From NCBI GenBank assembly GCA_902768435.1, contig CACXLJ010000003.1, forward strand, positions 41,942 to 105,941: a stretch of 64,000 nucleotides of DNA. The letters run 5' to 3'. Every line of letters starts with the position of its first letter. Positions within the stretch are counted from its first letter, which is position 1. Below, one piece after another: positions 1 through 8,394 of the stretch. The stretch is from an uncultured Bacteroidales bacterium (GTDB lineage: Bacteria > Bacteroidota > Bacteroidia > Bacteroidales > Muribaculaceae). A program made the translations under genes and the position numbers. The notes beneath the pieces are model-generated. The model was given only the letters and a program-made list of their open reading frames with translations, was not told the origin of the DNA and did not search any database.

Positions 1-65
1 GAGCTATGCAGGGCGTTATCGATGGTGACCGATGCGTTTTTCACGCGTTGTATGACTATTCTCAT
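1..65 (-). CDS. dtd: D-aminoacyl-tRNA deacylase, N-terminal fragment
   Basis: Only the first 21 codons lie in the window. They read M-R-I-V-I-Q-R-V-K-N-A-S-V-T-I-D, which fits the family start (MxxxIQRVxxASV). Dtd hydrolyses D-amino acids wrongly attached to tRNA. The start codon (65..63) overlaps the uvrC stop in an ATGA, so the two genes are probably translationally coupled and dtd is the next gene in the uvrC transcript. The rest is beyond the window edge; the identification rests on the N-terminal motif only. Confidence 0.75.
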   Translation of the reverse strand, partial: MRIVIQRVKNASVTIDNALHS

Positions 66-1885
66 GATTCTTTCTGTTTTAATGCGTTAATTACTTTCTC
101 TCCCCTGCTCTGCCCTATCAGGCCTATAATCTCGTCGGCGGGGGCTTCGCTCAACCGCTTCACGCTCTTGAAATGCTTGAGCAACAGTTGCTTGGTTTTA
201 TCTCCAATTCCCTGAATATCATCAAGTTGCGAGTGAATTTGCGATTTGCTGCGCTTATTGCGGTGGTGCTTGATGCCAAAGCGGTGCGCCTCGTCGCGCA
301 GGCGCTGAATCACCTTGAGCGTCTCGCTGTTCTTGTCGATAAAGAGCGGCACCGAGTCGCCTGGGAAATACACTTCGTTCATTCGCTTGGCGATGCTCAC
401 AAGCGCTATTTTGCCCCGCAGTCCCAGACCGTCGATTGCCTCCATGGCGGCGCTCAGTTGCCCTTTGCCGCCGTCGAGCACCACCAGCTGCGGGAGTTCG
501 CTGCCCTCTTCGAGCATGCGCCCGTAGCGCCGTGTGAGCACCTCGCGCATCGAGGCGTAGTCGTCGGGACCTTCCACCGTCTTGATGTTGAAATGGCGGT
601 AGTCCTTTTTCGAGGGTTTAGCATTCACGAACACCACGCACGAAGCCACGGCATTGGTGCCGCTTATGTTGGAGTTGTCGAAGCACTCGATGTGCCTGGG
701 CAACTGCTCCAGATGCAGGTCGCGCTGCATTGTGGTGAGGGTGCGCGTGGTGCGTTGCTCGGGGTTGAGTTTTTCCATGCGCTTCTCTTTTTCGGTCATG
801 TATTGCTGCGCATTCTTGAGCGAGATGGCGAGCAGTTTGCGCTTGTCGCCGCGTTGCGGAACGATGAATTCTACGCCCTCGATAGGGAATTCGGGCAGCA
901 CATTCACCAGCGTTTCGCGCACGCGTTCGGTAGCGTAGGTTTCCTTGAAACGCTCCCTGATTTCGTGTATGGCGGTCGACATGAGTTCGGGGTCGGTTTC
1001 GCCTGTGTCGGTATCCACAAAGCGGTATTCGAGCGTCATGCTCTGCACCACCGCCCCACCCCGCATGTGCATGTAGTTGATGTAGGCATTGCTGTCGTCA
1101 CGCAGCAGCGCAAACACATCGATGTTGTGTATCGACGGGTTCACGATAACCGACTTCACGCGGTATTTCTCAATGAGCAGATACTTGCGTTTCAGCACCT
1201 CGGCTTCCTCAAATTTCATGGCTTCGGCAAGGCTCTGCATCTGCTCCAGGAGGTAGTCGCTCACCTGCTTGGTATCGCCGTTCAGTATCTGCTTGATTTG
1301 GGCAATGTGCTGTCCGTAGTGCTCGGGCGTGACAAATCCCTGACAGCAACCCTCGCAGTTCTTGATGTGATATTGCAGGCACAGGCGGTGCTTGCGGGCC
1401 TCCACATTGTCGGCTGTGAGCGCGTGTCGGCAGGTGCGTATGGGGTAGATTTGCCTAATGGTCTCGATGAGAGCCTTTGCCACCTCGGCGCGGGGATACG
1501 GGCCGAACATCCTTGCCCCTTTAGGTTGGGGGTCGCGCGTGATGAACACTCTGGGAAACAGTTCTTTAGTGACGCAAATCCAGGGATACGATTTGTCGTC
1601 CTTGAGCAGCACATTGTAGTGTGGCTGATACTCCTTGATGAGGTTGTTCTCGAGGTCGAGCGCCTCCTCCTCGGTGTTCACCACAATGTAGCGCATGTCG
1701 TGTATGTGTCGCACCAGCATGTTGGTGCGCAGCACGGGATGCACGCGGTTGAAGTACGAACTCACCCTGCGCTTGAGCCGCTTGGCCTTGCCCACATAGA
1801 TCACCGTCCCTGCCTCGTCGAGGTAGAGATACACGCCTGGGCTGTCGGGCAGCAGGCTCACTTTAAGTTTGAGTTCGTCGCTCAA
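62..1885 (-). CDS. uvrC: UvrABC excinuclease subunit C
   Basis: 607 residues, normal length for UvrC, the subunit that makes both incisions around a DNA lesion in nucleotide excision repair. In order: an N-terminal GIY-YIG nuclease (SPGVYLYLDEAGTVIYVGKAK, about residues 15-35), a Cys-containing middle region, a UVR motif (about 200-240) for UvrB contact, the RNase H-like C-terminal nuclease (CFDNSNISG, VVLDGGKGQLSAA, HHRNKRSKS) and terminal helix-hairpin-helix repeats (DDIQGIGDKTKQLLLKHF). It starts 13 bp after the apt stop and overlaps dtd by 4 bp, so apt, uvrC and dtd look co-transcribed. A very long antisense frame exists here but is a shadow. Confidence 0.97.
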   Translation of the reverse strand: MSDELKLKVSLLPDSPGVYLYLDEAGTVIYVGKAKRLKRRVSSYFNRVHPVLRTNMLVRHIHDMRYIVVNTEEEALDLENNLIKEYQPHYNVLLKDDKSYPWICVTKELFPRVFITRDPQPKGARMFGPYPRAEVAKALIETIRQIYPIRTCRHALTADNVEARKHRLCLQYHIKNCEGCCQGFVTPEHYGQHIAQIKQILNGDTKQVSDYLLEQMQSLAEAMKFEEAEVLKRKYLLIEKYRVKSVIVNPSIHNIDVFALLRDDSNAYINYMHMRGGAVVQSMTLEYRFVDTDTGETDPELMSTAIHEIRERFKETYATERVRETLVNVLPEFPIEGVEFIVPQRGDKRKLLAISLKNAQQYMTEKEKRMEKLNPEQRTTRTLTTMQRDLHLEQLPRHIECFDNSNISGTNAVASCVVFVNAKPSKKDYRHFNIKTVEGPDDYASMREVLTRRYGRMLEEGSELPQLVVLDGGKGQLSAAMEAIDGLGLRGKIALVSIAKRMNEVYFPGDSVPLFIDKNSETLKVIQRLRDEAHRFGIKHHRNKRSKSQIHSQLDDIQGIGDKTKQLLLKHFKSVKRLSEAPADEIIGLIGQSRGEKVINALKQKES

Positions 1886-1898
1886 AAGTGCTGTTTTT

Positions 1899-2432
1899 TT
1901 AGAAGTCGAAGAGAGTGGTCACCTCCACATCGGCGGGGAATTTCTCCACTCCGCCCAGGTCTTTGAGACCGCAAATGAAGTTGATGTAGATCTTCTTGGG
2001 CTTCATGATTTTCACCAGTTCGTAGGCTGCCAGCATGGTGCCTCCGGTGGCAAGCAGGTCGTCGTGAATGAGCACCACATCGTCGGGTGTGATGGCGTCC
2101 TGATGTATCTCAATCACATCCACGCCATATTCCTTGGTGTAGGTCTTTTTGATGGTGATGGCAGGCAGTTTGCCGGGCTTGCGCAGGGGCACAAAACCAG
2201 CCCCTAATTCGGTGGCAAGGATGGCTCCGCCTATGAATCCGCGTGCCTCGATGCCCACCACCTTGGTGATGCCTTTGTCGCGATACATTTCAACCAGCGC
2301 ATCGGCCACAGTGCGCAGGGCCTTGGCATCCTTGAACAGGGTTGTGAGGTCTTTGAATTGAATTCCTTTCACGGGAAAATCGGGCACATTGCGCACCACG
2401 CTTTTCGCTTCTTCAAGTTCTTTTATGTTCAT
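1899..2432 (-). CDS. apt: Adenine phosphoribosyltransferase
   Basis: Converts adenine and PRPP to AMP in purine salvage. The PRPP-binding loop is VVLIHDDLLATGGT and the family pattern PDFPVKGIQFKDLTTLF is near the N-terminus. I place the start at 2432 (MNIKELEEAK), giving 177 residues, close to the usual 170-185. The frame opens further upstream, to 2471, but those extra codons (MFHVEQ...) are just the translation of the parS palindrome at 2455-2470. ATG at 2438 is an alternative. Upstream neighbour is mnmG (80 bp gap containing parS); downstream is uvrC. Confidence 0.95.
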   Translation of the reverse strand: MNIKELEEAKSVVRNVPDFPVKGIQFKDLTTLFKDAKALRTVADALVEMYRDKGITKVVGIEARGFIGGAILATELGAGFVPLRKPGKLPAITIKKTYTKEYGVDVIEIHQDAITPDDVVLIHDDLLATGGTMLAAYELVKIMKPKKIYINFICGLKDLGGVEKFPADVEVTTLFDF

Positions 2433-2454
2433 TATCATTGAGTTATTTGTGGAT

Positions 2455-2470
2455 TGTTCCACGTGAAACA
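2455..2470. promoter_or_regulatory. parS: parS centromere site (ParB-binding 16-mer)
   Basis: The 16-mer TGTTCCACGTGAAACA matches the conserved chromosomal parS consensus TGTTNCACGTGAAACA at every position. It sits in the gap between mnmG and apt, outside both genes if apt starts at 2432. The parA/parB genes of this chromosome are in the same window at 51.8-53.5 kb. Match to consensus is seen directly; binding by ParB is inferred from conservation of ParB-parS recognition. Confidence 0.88.
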
Positions 2471-2512
2471 TTTGTTGTTAATAGTCCTGTTTGTTGTCTG
2501 GCCAAACCAATT

Positions 2513-4390
2513 TTATCGTCCTAAAAGCAGCAGCAGTATGTTCACATCGCTGGGTGAGATGCCCGGGATGCGGGAGGCCTGCCCCAGGGTTTCGGGGTCG
2601 ATTTTTGCCAATTTCTGTCGGGCCTCGGTCGAGAGCTGCAGTATCTTTTCGTAGTCAAATTTGCCTTTGATCTTCACATCCTCAAGGCGTCCGATTTTGT
2701 TGGCGATAAGTTCCTCGCGTTCGATATAGCCGTGATATTTGATCTTGATTTCGGCAGCCTCCACAATCTCGTCTCTCCTGCCCTCCTCTATCGTCTGGAT
2801 ATGTTCGTCGAGGTCGGGAATCACGGTGGCGAGCAGTTTGAAATTGAATTGTGGGCGCAGCACAAGGTCAAAGAGTTTGCACCCCTGGCGCAGTGGCTCA
2901 AATCCCAGTTTCTCGAGCCCGGGATTAATGTAGGCGGTGCGCACCGAGTAGTTCTTCGTGAAATCGATGAGCGCATCCACTTGCTCCCATTTGCTGCGCA
3001 TGAGTTGGTAGCGTTCTTCGGTGGCGAGCCCCAGGCGGTAGGCTTTCTCGGTCAAACGGCGGTCGGCATCGTCCTGTCGTAGCAAGATGCGGTGCTCGGC
3101 ACGCGAGGTGAACATGCGGTAGGGTTCATCAACGCCTTTGGTCACAAGGTCGTCGATGAGCACACCTATGTAGGCCTCGTCGCGAGCCAGGGTGAATTCG
3201 CCGCCTCCGTGGGTGCGCAGGTGTGCGTTGATGCCGGCAATCAACCCCTGCCCTGCCGCCTCTTCATAGCCCGTGGTGCCATTCACTTGACCGGCAAAGT
3301 AAAGGTTCTTGACGAGTTTGGTTTCCAGTGTGTGATAGAGTTGTGTGGGGTCGAAAAAGTCGTATTCGATGGCATAGCCCGGGCGAAATGCGTGTGCATT
3401 CTCGAGTGCGGGAATATGTGAGATGGCTTCTAGTTGCACATCCCATGGCATCGACGACGAGAATCCGTTCAGGTACATTTCGTGGGTGGTTTCGCCTTCG
3501 GGTTCGAGGAACAGCTGGTGCGAATCCTTGTCGGGGAATGTGACGAGCTTGGTCTCGATGCTGGGACAATAACGCGGCCCGATGCTTTGAATCTGGCCGT
3601 TGTAGAGCGGCGAATCGGGCAAACCGCGCTGCAGTGTTTCGTGCACCTCTTCGTTGGTGTACACAATCCAGCAAGGGCGCTGTTTGAGTTCGCGTTTCAC
3701 ACTGGGCAGGAACGAGAAGTGGTGAAAATCGTCGTCGCCGTCCTGTCGTTCGGCCTTGGTGAAGTCGATGCTGCGTTCGTCGAGGCGCACGGGCGTGCCG
3801 GTTTTCATGCGGTCGGCACTGAAACCGAGTTCCACCAGCTGCTCAGTGATGCCGTGCGAGGCGGGTTCGGCCACTCGCCCACCCTCCTGCTGCACGCGTC
3901 CCACATGCATCAGGCCGTTCAGGAAAGTGCCGGCAGTGAGAATCACCGTCTTGGCCTTAAAGGTGACGCCAAAAGCGGTTTTTACGCCTGTCACTGCCCC
4001 ACCCTCAAATGTGAGTCCTGTGGCGACATCTTGCCACATATATAAATTAGGTGTATTTTCGAGTGTGTACCGCCACAATTCTATGAAACGCATGCGGTCG
4101 GCCTGTGCGCGTGGACTCCACATCGCTGGACCTTTCGAGCGGTTGAGCATGCGAAATTGGATGGATGCGCGGTCGGTAACAATGCCCATTTGGCCACCCA
4201 TGGCATCAATTTCGCGCACAATCTGGCCCTTGGCAATGCCGCCCACTGCCGGATTGCAGCTCATTTGCGCAATCTTGTTCATGTCGATGGTAATGAGCAG
4301 CGTGCGCGACCCCAGGTTGGCAGCGGCGCAAGCGGCTTCACAACCGGCATGACCGGCTCCAATCACTATTACATCGTAGTCAAGATTCAT
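2513..4390 (-). CDS. mnmG: tRNA uridine-5-carboxymethylaminomethyl modification enzyme MnmG (GidA)
   Basis: 625 residues, full length. The FAD-dependent partner of MnmE, modifying the wobble uridine of several tRNAs. The dinucleotide-binding motif VIVIGAGHAGCEAACAAA is at about residues 8-25, followed by CNPAVGGIAKGQIVREIDA and GGQMG, both diagnostic of GidA. Middle signatures such as GPRYCPSIE and GLIAGINAHL and the helical C-terminal domain are intact. The start codon overlaps the ybeY stop in an ATGA (4387-4390), so it is probably translated by coupling from ybeY. Its proximity to a parS site fits the known origin-proximal position of gidA in many bacteria. Confidence 0.97.
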   Translation of the reverse strand: MNLDYDVIVIGAGHAGCEAACAAANLGSRTLLITIDMNKIAQMSCNPAVGGIAKGQIVREIDAMGGQMGIVTDRASIQFRMLNRSKGPAMWSPRAQADRMRFIELWRYTLENTPNLYMWQDVATGLTFEGGAVTGVKTAFGVTFKAKTVILTAGTFLNGLMHVGRVQQEGGRVAEPASHGITEQLVELGFSADRMKTGTPVRLDERSIDFTKAERQDGDDDFHHFSFLPSVKRELKQRPCWIVYTNEEVHETLQRGLPDSPLYNGQIQSIGPRYCPSIETKLVTFPDKDSHQLFLEPEGETTHEMYLNGFSSSMPWDVQLEAISHIPALENAHAFRPGYAIEYDFFDPTQLYHTLETKLVKNLYFAGQVNGTTGYEEAAGQGLIAGINAHLRTHGGGEFTLARDEAYIGVLIDDLVTKGVDEPYRMFTSRAEHRILLRQDDADRRLTEKAYRLGLATEERYQLMRSKWEQVDALIDFTKNYSVRTAYINPGLEKLGFEPLRQGCKLFDLVLRPQFNFKLLATVIPDLDEHIQTIEEGRRDEIVEAAEIKIKYHGYIEREELIANKIGRLEDVKIKGKFDYEKILQLSTEARQKLAKIDPETLGQASRIPGISPSDVNILLLLLGR

Positions 4391-4824
4391 TTTTCAAAAA
4401 CATTTTTGGATAAGATGGCGAGTGCTTCGTTTTCATGTTGTTCCATGATTTCGCGTTCGCCGGGGCCCTTGTCGTTAATTCCGCACAGGTGAAGCACACC
4501 ATGAATCACCACTCGCATCAGTTCGGTGCGGTAATCGGCTCCCACCTGTTCGGCATTGGTGCGCACGGTGTCGAGCGAGATCACCATGTCGCCGGCAATG
4601 CGATGGCGGTTGCTGTAGTCAAATGTGATGATGTCGGTATAATAATCGTGCTTGAGAAATTCAAGATTCACCTGCAAGATGTATTCATCGTCGCAAAACA
4701 CATAGGTGAGCGTGCCCACTTTTTTTTCATGAAGTTCGGCAACCTTCACAATCCACTCCTGAACCATCGCCCTATTGAATTCGGGCATGGTGGCGTTTTG
4801 CGTTATGTAGTTGATTTGTGTCAT
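4387..4824 (-). CDS. ybeY: Endoribonuclease YbeY (rRNA maturation factor)
   Basis: 145 residues. YbeY is a single-strand RNase needed for 16S rRNA 3'-end maturation and ribosome quality control. The signature is HGVLHLCGIND near residue 110. In E. coli the third zinc ligand is His (HGxLHLxGYDH); here that position is Asp, which I believe is usual in Bacteroidetes but cannot check. The conserved block DIITFDYSN and GDMVISLDTV are also present. First gene of a ybeY-mnmG coupled pair; a -7 hexamer-like TAACTTTG lies 24 bp upstream of the start. Confidence 0.92.
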   Translation of the reverse strand: MTQINYITQNATMPEFNRAMVQEWIVKVAELHEKKVGTLTYVFCDDEYILQVNLEFLKHDYYTDIITFDYSNRHRIAGDMVISLDTVRTNAEQVGADYRTELMRVVIHGVLHLCGINDKGPGEREIMEQHENEALAILSKNVFEK

Positions 4825-5202
4825 GGGCAGGAATTTGTTTGTGATTACAAAGTTAATTCATATTCTTGACAAAAGTGCGATTGATGCTCACATTTTTCAG
4901 TCAAGGGCACTTTTTTGATTTTTCTGCTCCAAAGTGCCGAGGAGCATTATTCGCTGAAAAACTGCACGATAGGGCATTTTTGACCGCTTGAGAATTCAAT
5001 ATTACACTTTTTCCCATAATTCCCACGCGATTTTTCCCCTCTCAAAGGGTTAAAATGGTGTTCTCGGGCACTCAAGTTGCCTTGCATCTCCAGCCGACCG
5101 ATTTCTGGACATTGATAACAAATAATGCTCTTTTTGGCACAAATATTGCTATTTCCATAGAAAATGATTATCTTTACCCAACCTTATAAATTTTGACTCG
5201 TT
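4825..5202. other. Divergent intergenic region ybeY / NfeD
   Basis: About 380 bp without a credible gene. It must hold promoters in both directions. On the plus side TATCTTTA at 5169-5176 is a near match (one base off) to the -7 consensus before the NfeD gene. The stretch is AT-rich and repeats short GCACTTTTT / ACACTTTTTCC words several times without regular spacing. No RNA gene recognised. Confidence 0.5.
4848..4855 (-). promoter_or_regulatory. Probable -7 element for ybeY-mnmG
   Basis: TAACTTTG on the minus strand fits the Bacteroidetes -7 consensus TAnnTTTG and lies 24 bp before the ybeY start codon. No convincing -33 TTTG at the ideal 19-21 bp distance; the nearest is about 14 bp away. 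Confidence 0.45.
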
Positions 5203-5652
5203 ATGATAGAATATTTTCAAGCCAACCTGTGGCAACTTTGGGCACTCATTAGTTTAGTATGCTTGATTCTCGAACTCACCTCGGGAGATTTCTTCATCAT
5301 GTGTTTTTCGCTCGGTGCCATTCCCGCACTCATTGCTTCGCTGTTCGACACCTCGTTCACAGCACAAATCATTATCTTTGCCGTTTGCTCGGCATTGTGC
5401 ATCTTCTTTGTGCGTCCCATCGCGCTCAAGTATCTGCACAAGCACGACGAGCGGCTCAGCAATGCCGACGCGCTCATTGGCCGAGAGGGTAGGGTGACCC
5501 AGACCATCGAAGCCGGTGGCTTTGGCCGCGTGGCTGTTGATGGCGACGACTGGAAAGCAAAATGTGCCACTGCCGAGACTATTGAAGAAGGTGCACGCGT
5601 GCGCATCACACACCTCGACAGCATCATCGTCACCGTTGAGCGCCTCGACTGA
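5203..5652 (+). CDS. NfeD-like membrane protein (OB-fold)
   Basis: 149 residues. Two to three hydrophobic segments in the first 80 residues (LWALISLVCLILEL, IIIFAVCSALCIFFV) followed by a soluble C-terminal OB-fold-like domain (about 90-149: LIGREGRVTQTIEAGGFGRV ... VTVERLD). This is the short NfeD architecture without the ClpP-like protease domain. Short NfeD proteins are usually paired with SPFH/stomatin proteins, and here the SPFH gene follows after 42 bp, as in the E. coli ybbJ-qmcA pair. Role: membrane microdomain organisation or quality control; exact function unknown. Confidence 0.88.
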   Translation: MIEYFQANLWQLWALISLVCLILELTSGDFFIMCFSLGAIPALIASLFDTSFTAQIIIFAVCSALCIFFVRPIALKYLHKHDERLSNADALIGREGRVTQTIEAGGFGRVAVDGDDWKAKCATAETIEEGARVRITHLDSIIVTVERLD

Positions 5653-5694
5653 TCACTGAAAACGGAATTATTAACTAATTAAAAATATACGACT

Positions 5695-6648
5695 ATGACA
5701 GTAGCAACCTATGTACTGATAGCGCTCGTATTGCTTGCGCTCATCATCGTGAAAAAGAGCCTTGTGATTATCTCGCAGAGCGAGACCAAGATCATTGAGC
5801 GTCTTGGCAAGTATCATGCCACGCTGCGTCCCGGTATCAATGTGATTATCCCGTTTGTTGACAAGGCCAAGAGCGTTGTCGCTTACCGTGCTGGGCGTTA
5901 TTTCTACACCACCGACATAGATTTGCGTGAGCAGGTCTATGACTTCGACAAGCAGAATGTGATTACCAAGGATAATGTGCAGACGCAAATCAATGCACTG
6001 CTGTATTTCCAGATTGTTGACCCATTCAAAGCTGTTTATGAGATTAATAACTTGCCCAACGCTATCGAGAAACTCACGCAGACAACCCTGCGTAACATCA
6101 TTGGTGAACTGGAACTCGACGAGACACTCACCAGCCGCGACACCATCAACACCAAACTGCGTGCTGTGCTCGACGATGCCACCAACAAGTGGGGTATCAA
6201 GGTGAACCGCGTGGAGCTGCAAGACATCACGCCTCCCGAGAGCGTACTCCAGGCTATGGAAAAACAGATGCAGGCCGAGCGTAACAAACGCGCCACCATC
6301 CTCACCAGCGAGGGCCAGAAGGCGGCTGCCATCCTGCAGTCCGAGGGTCAGAAGACGGCTCGCATCAACCAGGCCGAGGCCGATCGCCAGACCAAGATTC
6401 TCGAGGCCGAAGGTGAGGCACAGGCTCGCATCCGCAAGGCCGAGGCCGAGGCAATCGCCATCGACAAGATTACCGAGGCTGTGGGCAAGAGCACCAATCC
6501 TGCCAACTATTTGCTGGCGCAGAAGTACATCGCCATGATGCAGGAAGTGGCTTCAGGACCTGCGACCAAGACGGTCTATCTGCCCTTCGAGGCCAGCAAC
6601 ATGATGGGCAGCATTGGCGGCATTAAAGACCTGTTCAAGAGCGAATAA
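5695..6648 (+). CDS. SPFH/stomatin-family protein (QmcA-like)
   Basis: 317 residues. One N-terminal membrane anchor (about residues 2-22), then the SPFH/band 7 domain (SETKIIERLGKYHATLRPGINVIIPFVDKA ... split here as two motifs: ERLGKYHATLRPGIN and IIPFVDKAKS), then a charged Ala/Glu-rich coiled-coil region with repeating EGQKAA, EGQKTA, EAEGEAQA words (about 205-265) that drives oligomerisation. Family members form membrane-associated rings and modulate proteases such as FtsH. Forms a two-gene unit with the preceding NfeD gene. Confidence 0.92.
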   Translation: MTVATYVLIALVLLALIIVKKSLVIISQSETKIIERLGKYHATLRPGINVIIPFVDKAKSVVAYRAGRYFYTTDIDLREQVYDFDKQNVITKDNVQTQINALLYFQIVDPFKAVYEINNLPNAIEKLTQTTLRNIIGELELDETLTSRDTINTKLRAVLDDATNKWGIKVNRVELQDITPPESVLQAMEKQMQAERNKRATILTSEGQKAAAILQSEGQKTARINQAEADRQTKILEAEGEAQARIRKAEAEAIAIDKITEAVGKSTNPANYLLAQKYIAMMQEVASGPATKTVYLPFEASNMMGSIGGIKDLFKSE

Positions 6649-6720
6649 CATTATCAACAATAGGGCAGGGGAGTGCATGGCTTGTGCGCTCCCCAACCTC
6701 TTTTTTATGAAGGTTGACTT

Positions 6721-7995
6721 ATGAAACTATACAAGGCTAACATTATATTCACCCGCGAGAAGGATCACTTTGAGGTTTTGGAGCATGGTTATGTAGGTGT
6801 GGAAGGCGGGCGCGTTGTGCGCGTGGCAACCAGTGCCGAAGCCTTTGGCGACGAGGTTGAGGAGGTGATTGACTATGGCGACCGCTTGCTCATCCCGGCC
6901 ATGAATGATATGCATGTGCACGCACCGCAATACCGCAATCAGGCCATCTCCATGGACTTGGAACTGCTGCCGTGGCTCATGAATTACACCTTTCCCGAGG
7001 AAGCGAAATTCAGCGATACACGCTACGCCAAGCGCATGTATAGCCGCTTTGTGCGCGACCTGTGGCGCTTTGGCACCATGCGCTCAGCGGTCTTCGCCAC
7101 CATCCATCTCGAGAGCACACGCCTGCTCATGCGTTTGATCCGCGATGCCGGCATGGGTGCACTGGTGGGCAAGGTCGATATGGATCGCAACGCCATCGAT
7201 GCGCTCCATGAGAGCGTCGACGAAGCCGTGGCCAAGAACGAGGCGCTCATTGCTGAGTGGAATGACCCCAACGGTCTGGTGCGCCCCATCATCACACCAC
7301 GATTCATTCCTTCGTGCACGCCTCCCATGCTGCGTGCATGCGGTAGTTTGGCTAAAAAATACGGCTTGCCTGTGCAGTCACATCTGTCCGAGAATCCGAG
7401 CGAAATTGCTTGGGTTCAGGAACTTGAGCCTGAGAGTCGCAACTATGGCGATGCCTACGACCGCTATGGCCTCTTTGGGCAGACGCCCACCATTATGGCG
7501 CACTGTGTGCACACGCCTGACGACGAACTCGACCTGATGACCCGTCGCAATGTGATGGTTGCCCATTGCCCCACATCGAACCTGAATGTGAGCAGTGGCA
7601 TGGCACCCATCCGCTCGTTCCTCAACCGGGGTGTCAAGGTGGGATTGGGCAGCGACATCAGCGGAGGCCACGACCTGAGCATTATGCGCATGATGGTCTA
7701 CGCCATCCAGGTGAGCAAGATGTACTATCGTCGCGACCCGGGCCAGCGTTTCCTCACGCTTTCCGAAGCCTTCTGGATTGCCACCAAGTCGGCCGGCAGT
7801 TTCTTTGGTCGCGTAGGCAGCTTTGAGCCTGGTTATGAGTTCGATGCACTCGTTGTTGACGACAGCGATCTCAACCACGACAACTACTCGCTGTTGCACC
7901 GCCTCGAGCGCTTCATCTACCTCGGCGACGACCGCAACATCGCCGTCCGCTTCTGCCGCGGTCAACAGATCCCCGAGCCTCCCGTCTTCGACTAA
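6721..7995 (+). CDS. guaD: Guanine deaminase-type amidohydrolase
   Basis: 424 residues, amidohydrolase superfamily. Converts guanine to xanthine in purine catabolism if the assignment is right. Metal ligands are visible in order: HVH in PAMNDMHVHAPQY (about 65-70), His in VQSHLSE (about 222), His in IMAHCVH (about 260), Asp in GLGSDISGG (about 317). The HAPQY motif after HxH and the CPTSNLNVSSG block are typical of guanine deaminases rather than of chlorohydrolase/SAH deaminase relatives. Stands alone, 72 bp after the SPFH gene, on the same strand. The substrate is inferred from motifs only. Confidence 0.85.
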   Translation: MKLYKANIIFTREKDHFEVLEHGYVGVEGGRVVRVATSAEAFGDEVEEVIDYGDRLLIPAMNDMHVHAPQYRNQAISMDLELLPWLMNYTFPEEAKFSDTRYAKRMYSRFVRDLWRFGTMRSAVFATIHLESTRLLMRLIRDAGMGALVGKVDMDRNAIDALHESVDEAVAKNEALIAEWNDPNGLVRPIITPRFIPSCTPPMLRACGSLAKKYGLPVQSHLSENPSEIAWVQELEPESRNYGDAYDRYGLFGQTPTIMAHCVHTPDDELDLMTRRNVMVAHCPTSNLNVSSGMAPIRSFLNRGVKVGLGSDISGGHDLSIMRMMVYAIQVSKMYYRRDPGQRFLTLSEAFWIATKSAGSFFGRVGSFEPGYEFDALVVDDSDLNHDNYSLLHRLERFIYLGDDRNIAVRFCRGQQIPEPPVFD

Positions 7996-8144
7996 TTTCC
8001 CACGAGTGTATAATCTAAAAGCCCATTTCGTGGCCTACTTTTAGAGTTTCAAACAAGATGCGCCTCAGCGCTTCCCATTAGGAACTAGGTATTGATGCTG
8101 GCCCCACTAATTTTCGCTGAGTCACTAACGCATTCTATATCAAA

Positions 8145-8177
8145 CAAAAAAACCGCCTTCATTAGGGCGGTTTTTTT
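8145..8177. terminator. Bidirectional hairpin terminator
   Basis: Perfect stem AAACCGCC / GGCGGTTT with a short loop, flanked by A-runs on the left and T-runs on the right, so it can end transcripts on both strands: the guanine deaminase side and the minus-strand tRNA, whose 3' end is 2 bp away. Confidence 0.85.
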
Positions 8178-8178
8178 G

Positions 8179-8252
8179 TGGTCCCACTTGGGCTTGAACC
8201 AAGGACTCCCTGATTATGAGTCAGGTGCTCTAACCAACTGAGCTATGGGACC
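8179..8252 (-). tRNA. tRNA with anticodon CAU (tRNA-Ile2 or elongator tRNA-Met)
   Basis: 74-nt cloverleaf on the minus strand: acceptor GGTCCCA / TGGGACC, D-arm AGCTCAGTTGGTTAGAGC, anticodon stem CCTGA / TCAGG with loop CTCATAA (anticodon CAU), T-arm TTGGTTCAAGCCCAA, discriminator A. CCA is not encoded. The acceptor C4-G69 and C5-G68 pairs are those read by TilS lysidine synthetase in E. coli, which favours the AUA-reading Ile2 species, but elongator Met cannot be excluded. It is not an initiator, since the anticodon stem lacks the three G-C pairs. Confidence 0.93.
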
Positions 8253-8394
8253 GCTTTGGGAGGCATCATTGCGATACTCGTCTCAAAAGCGAGTGCAAAG
8301 TTATATCAAATCTTTCTTTCCCGCAACTTTTGACACATTTTTTTGAAGATGCTGTTTCTGAATCGGGCCGTGGCGGGGCAGAAATCTTCAGGCA

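Noticed and set aside
173..1966. 597-codon plus-strand open frame across uvrC
   Set aside because: It lies opposite uvrC, has no recognisable motif and is explained by codon bias of the real gene.
2433..2471. N-terminal extension MFHVEQ on apt
   Set aside because: These codons translate the parS palindrome; the family start is at 2432.
4860..5040. GCACTTTTT words as a second copy of the 39.4-kb array
   Set aside because: Spacing is irregular and the AACGAATA continuation is absent.
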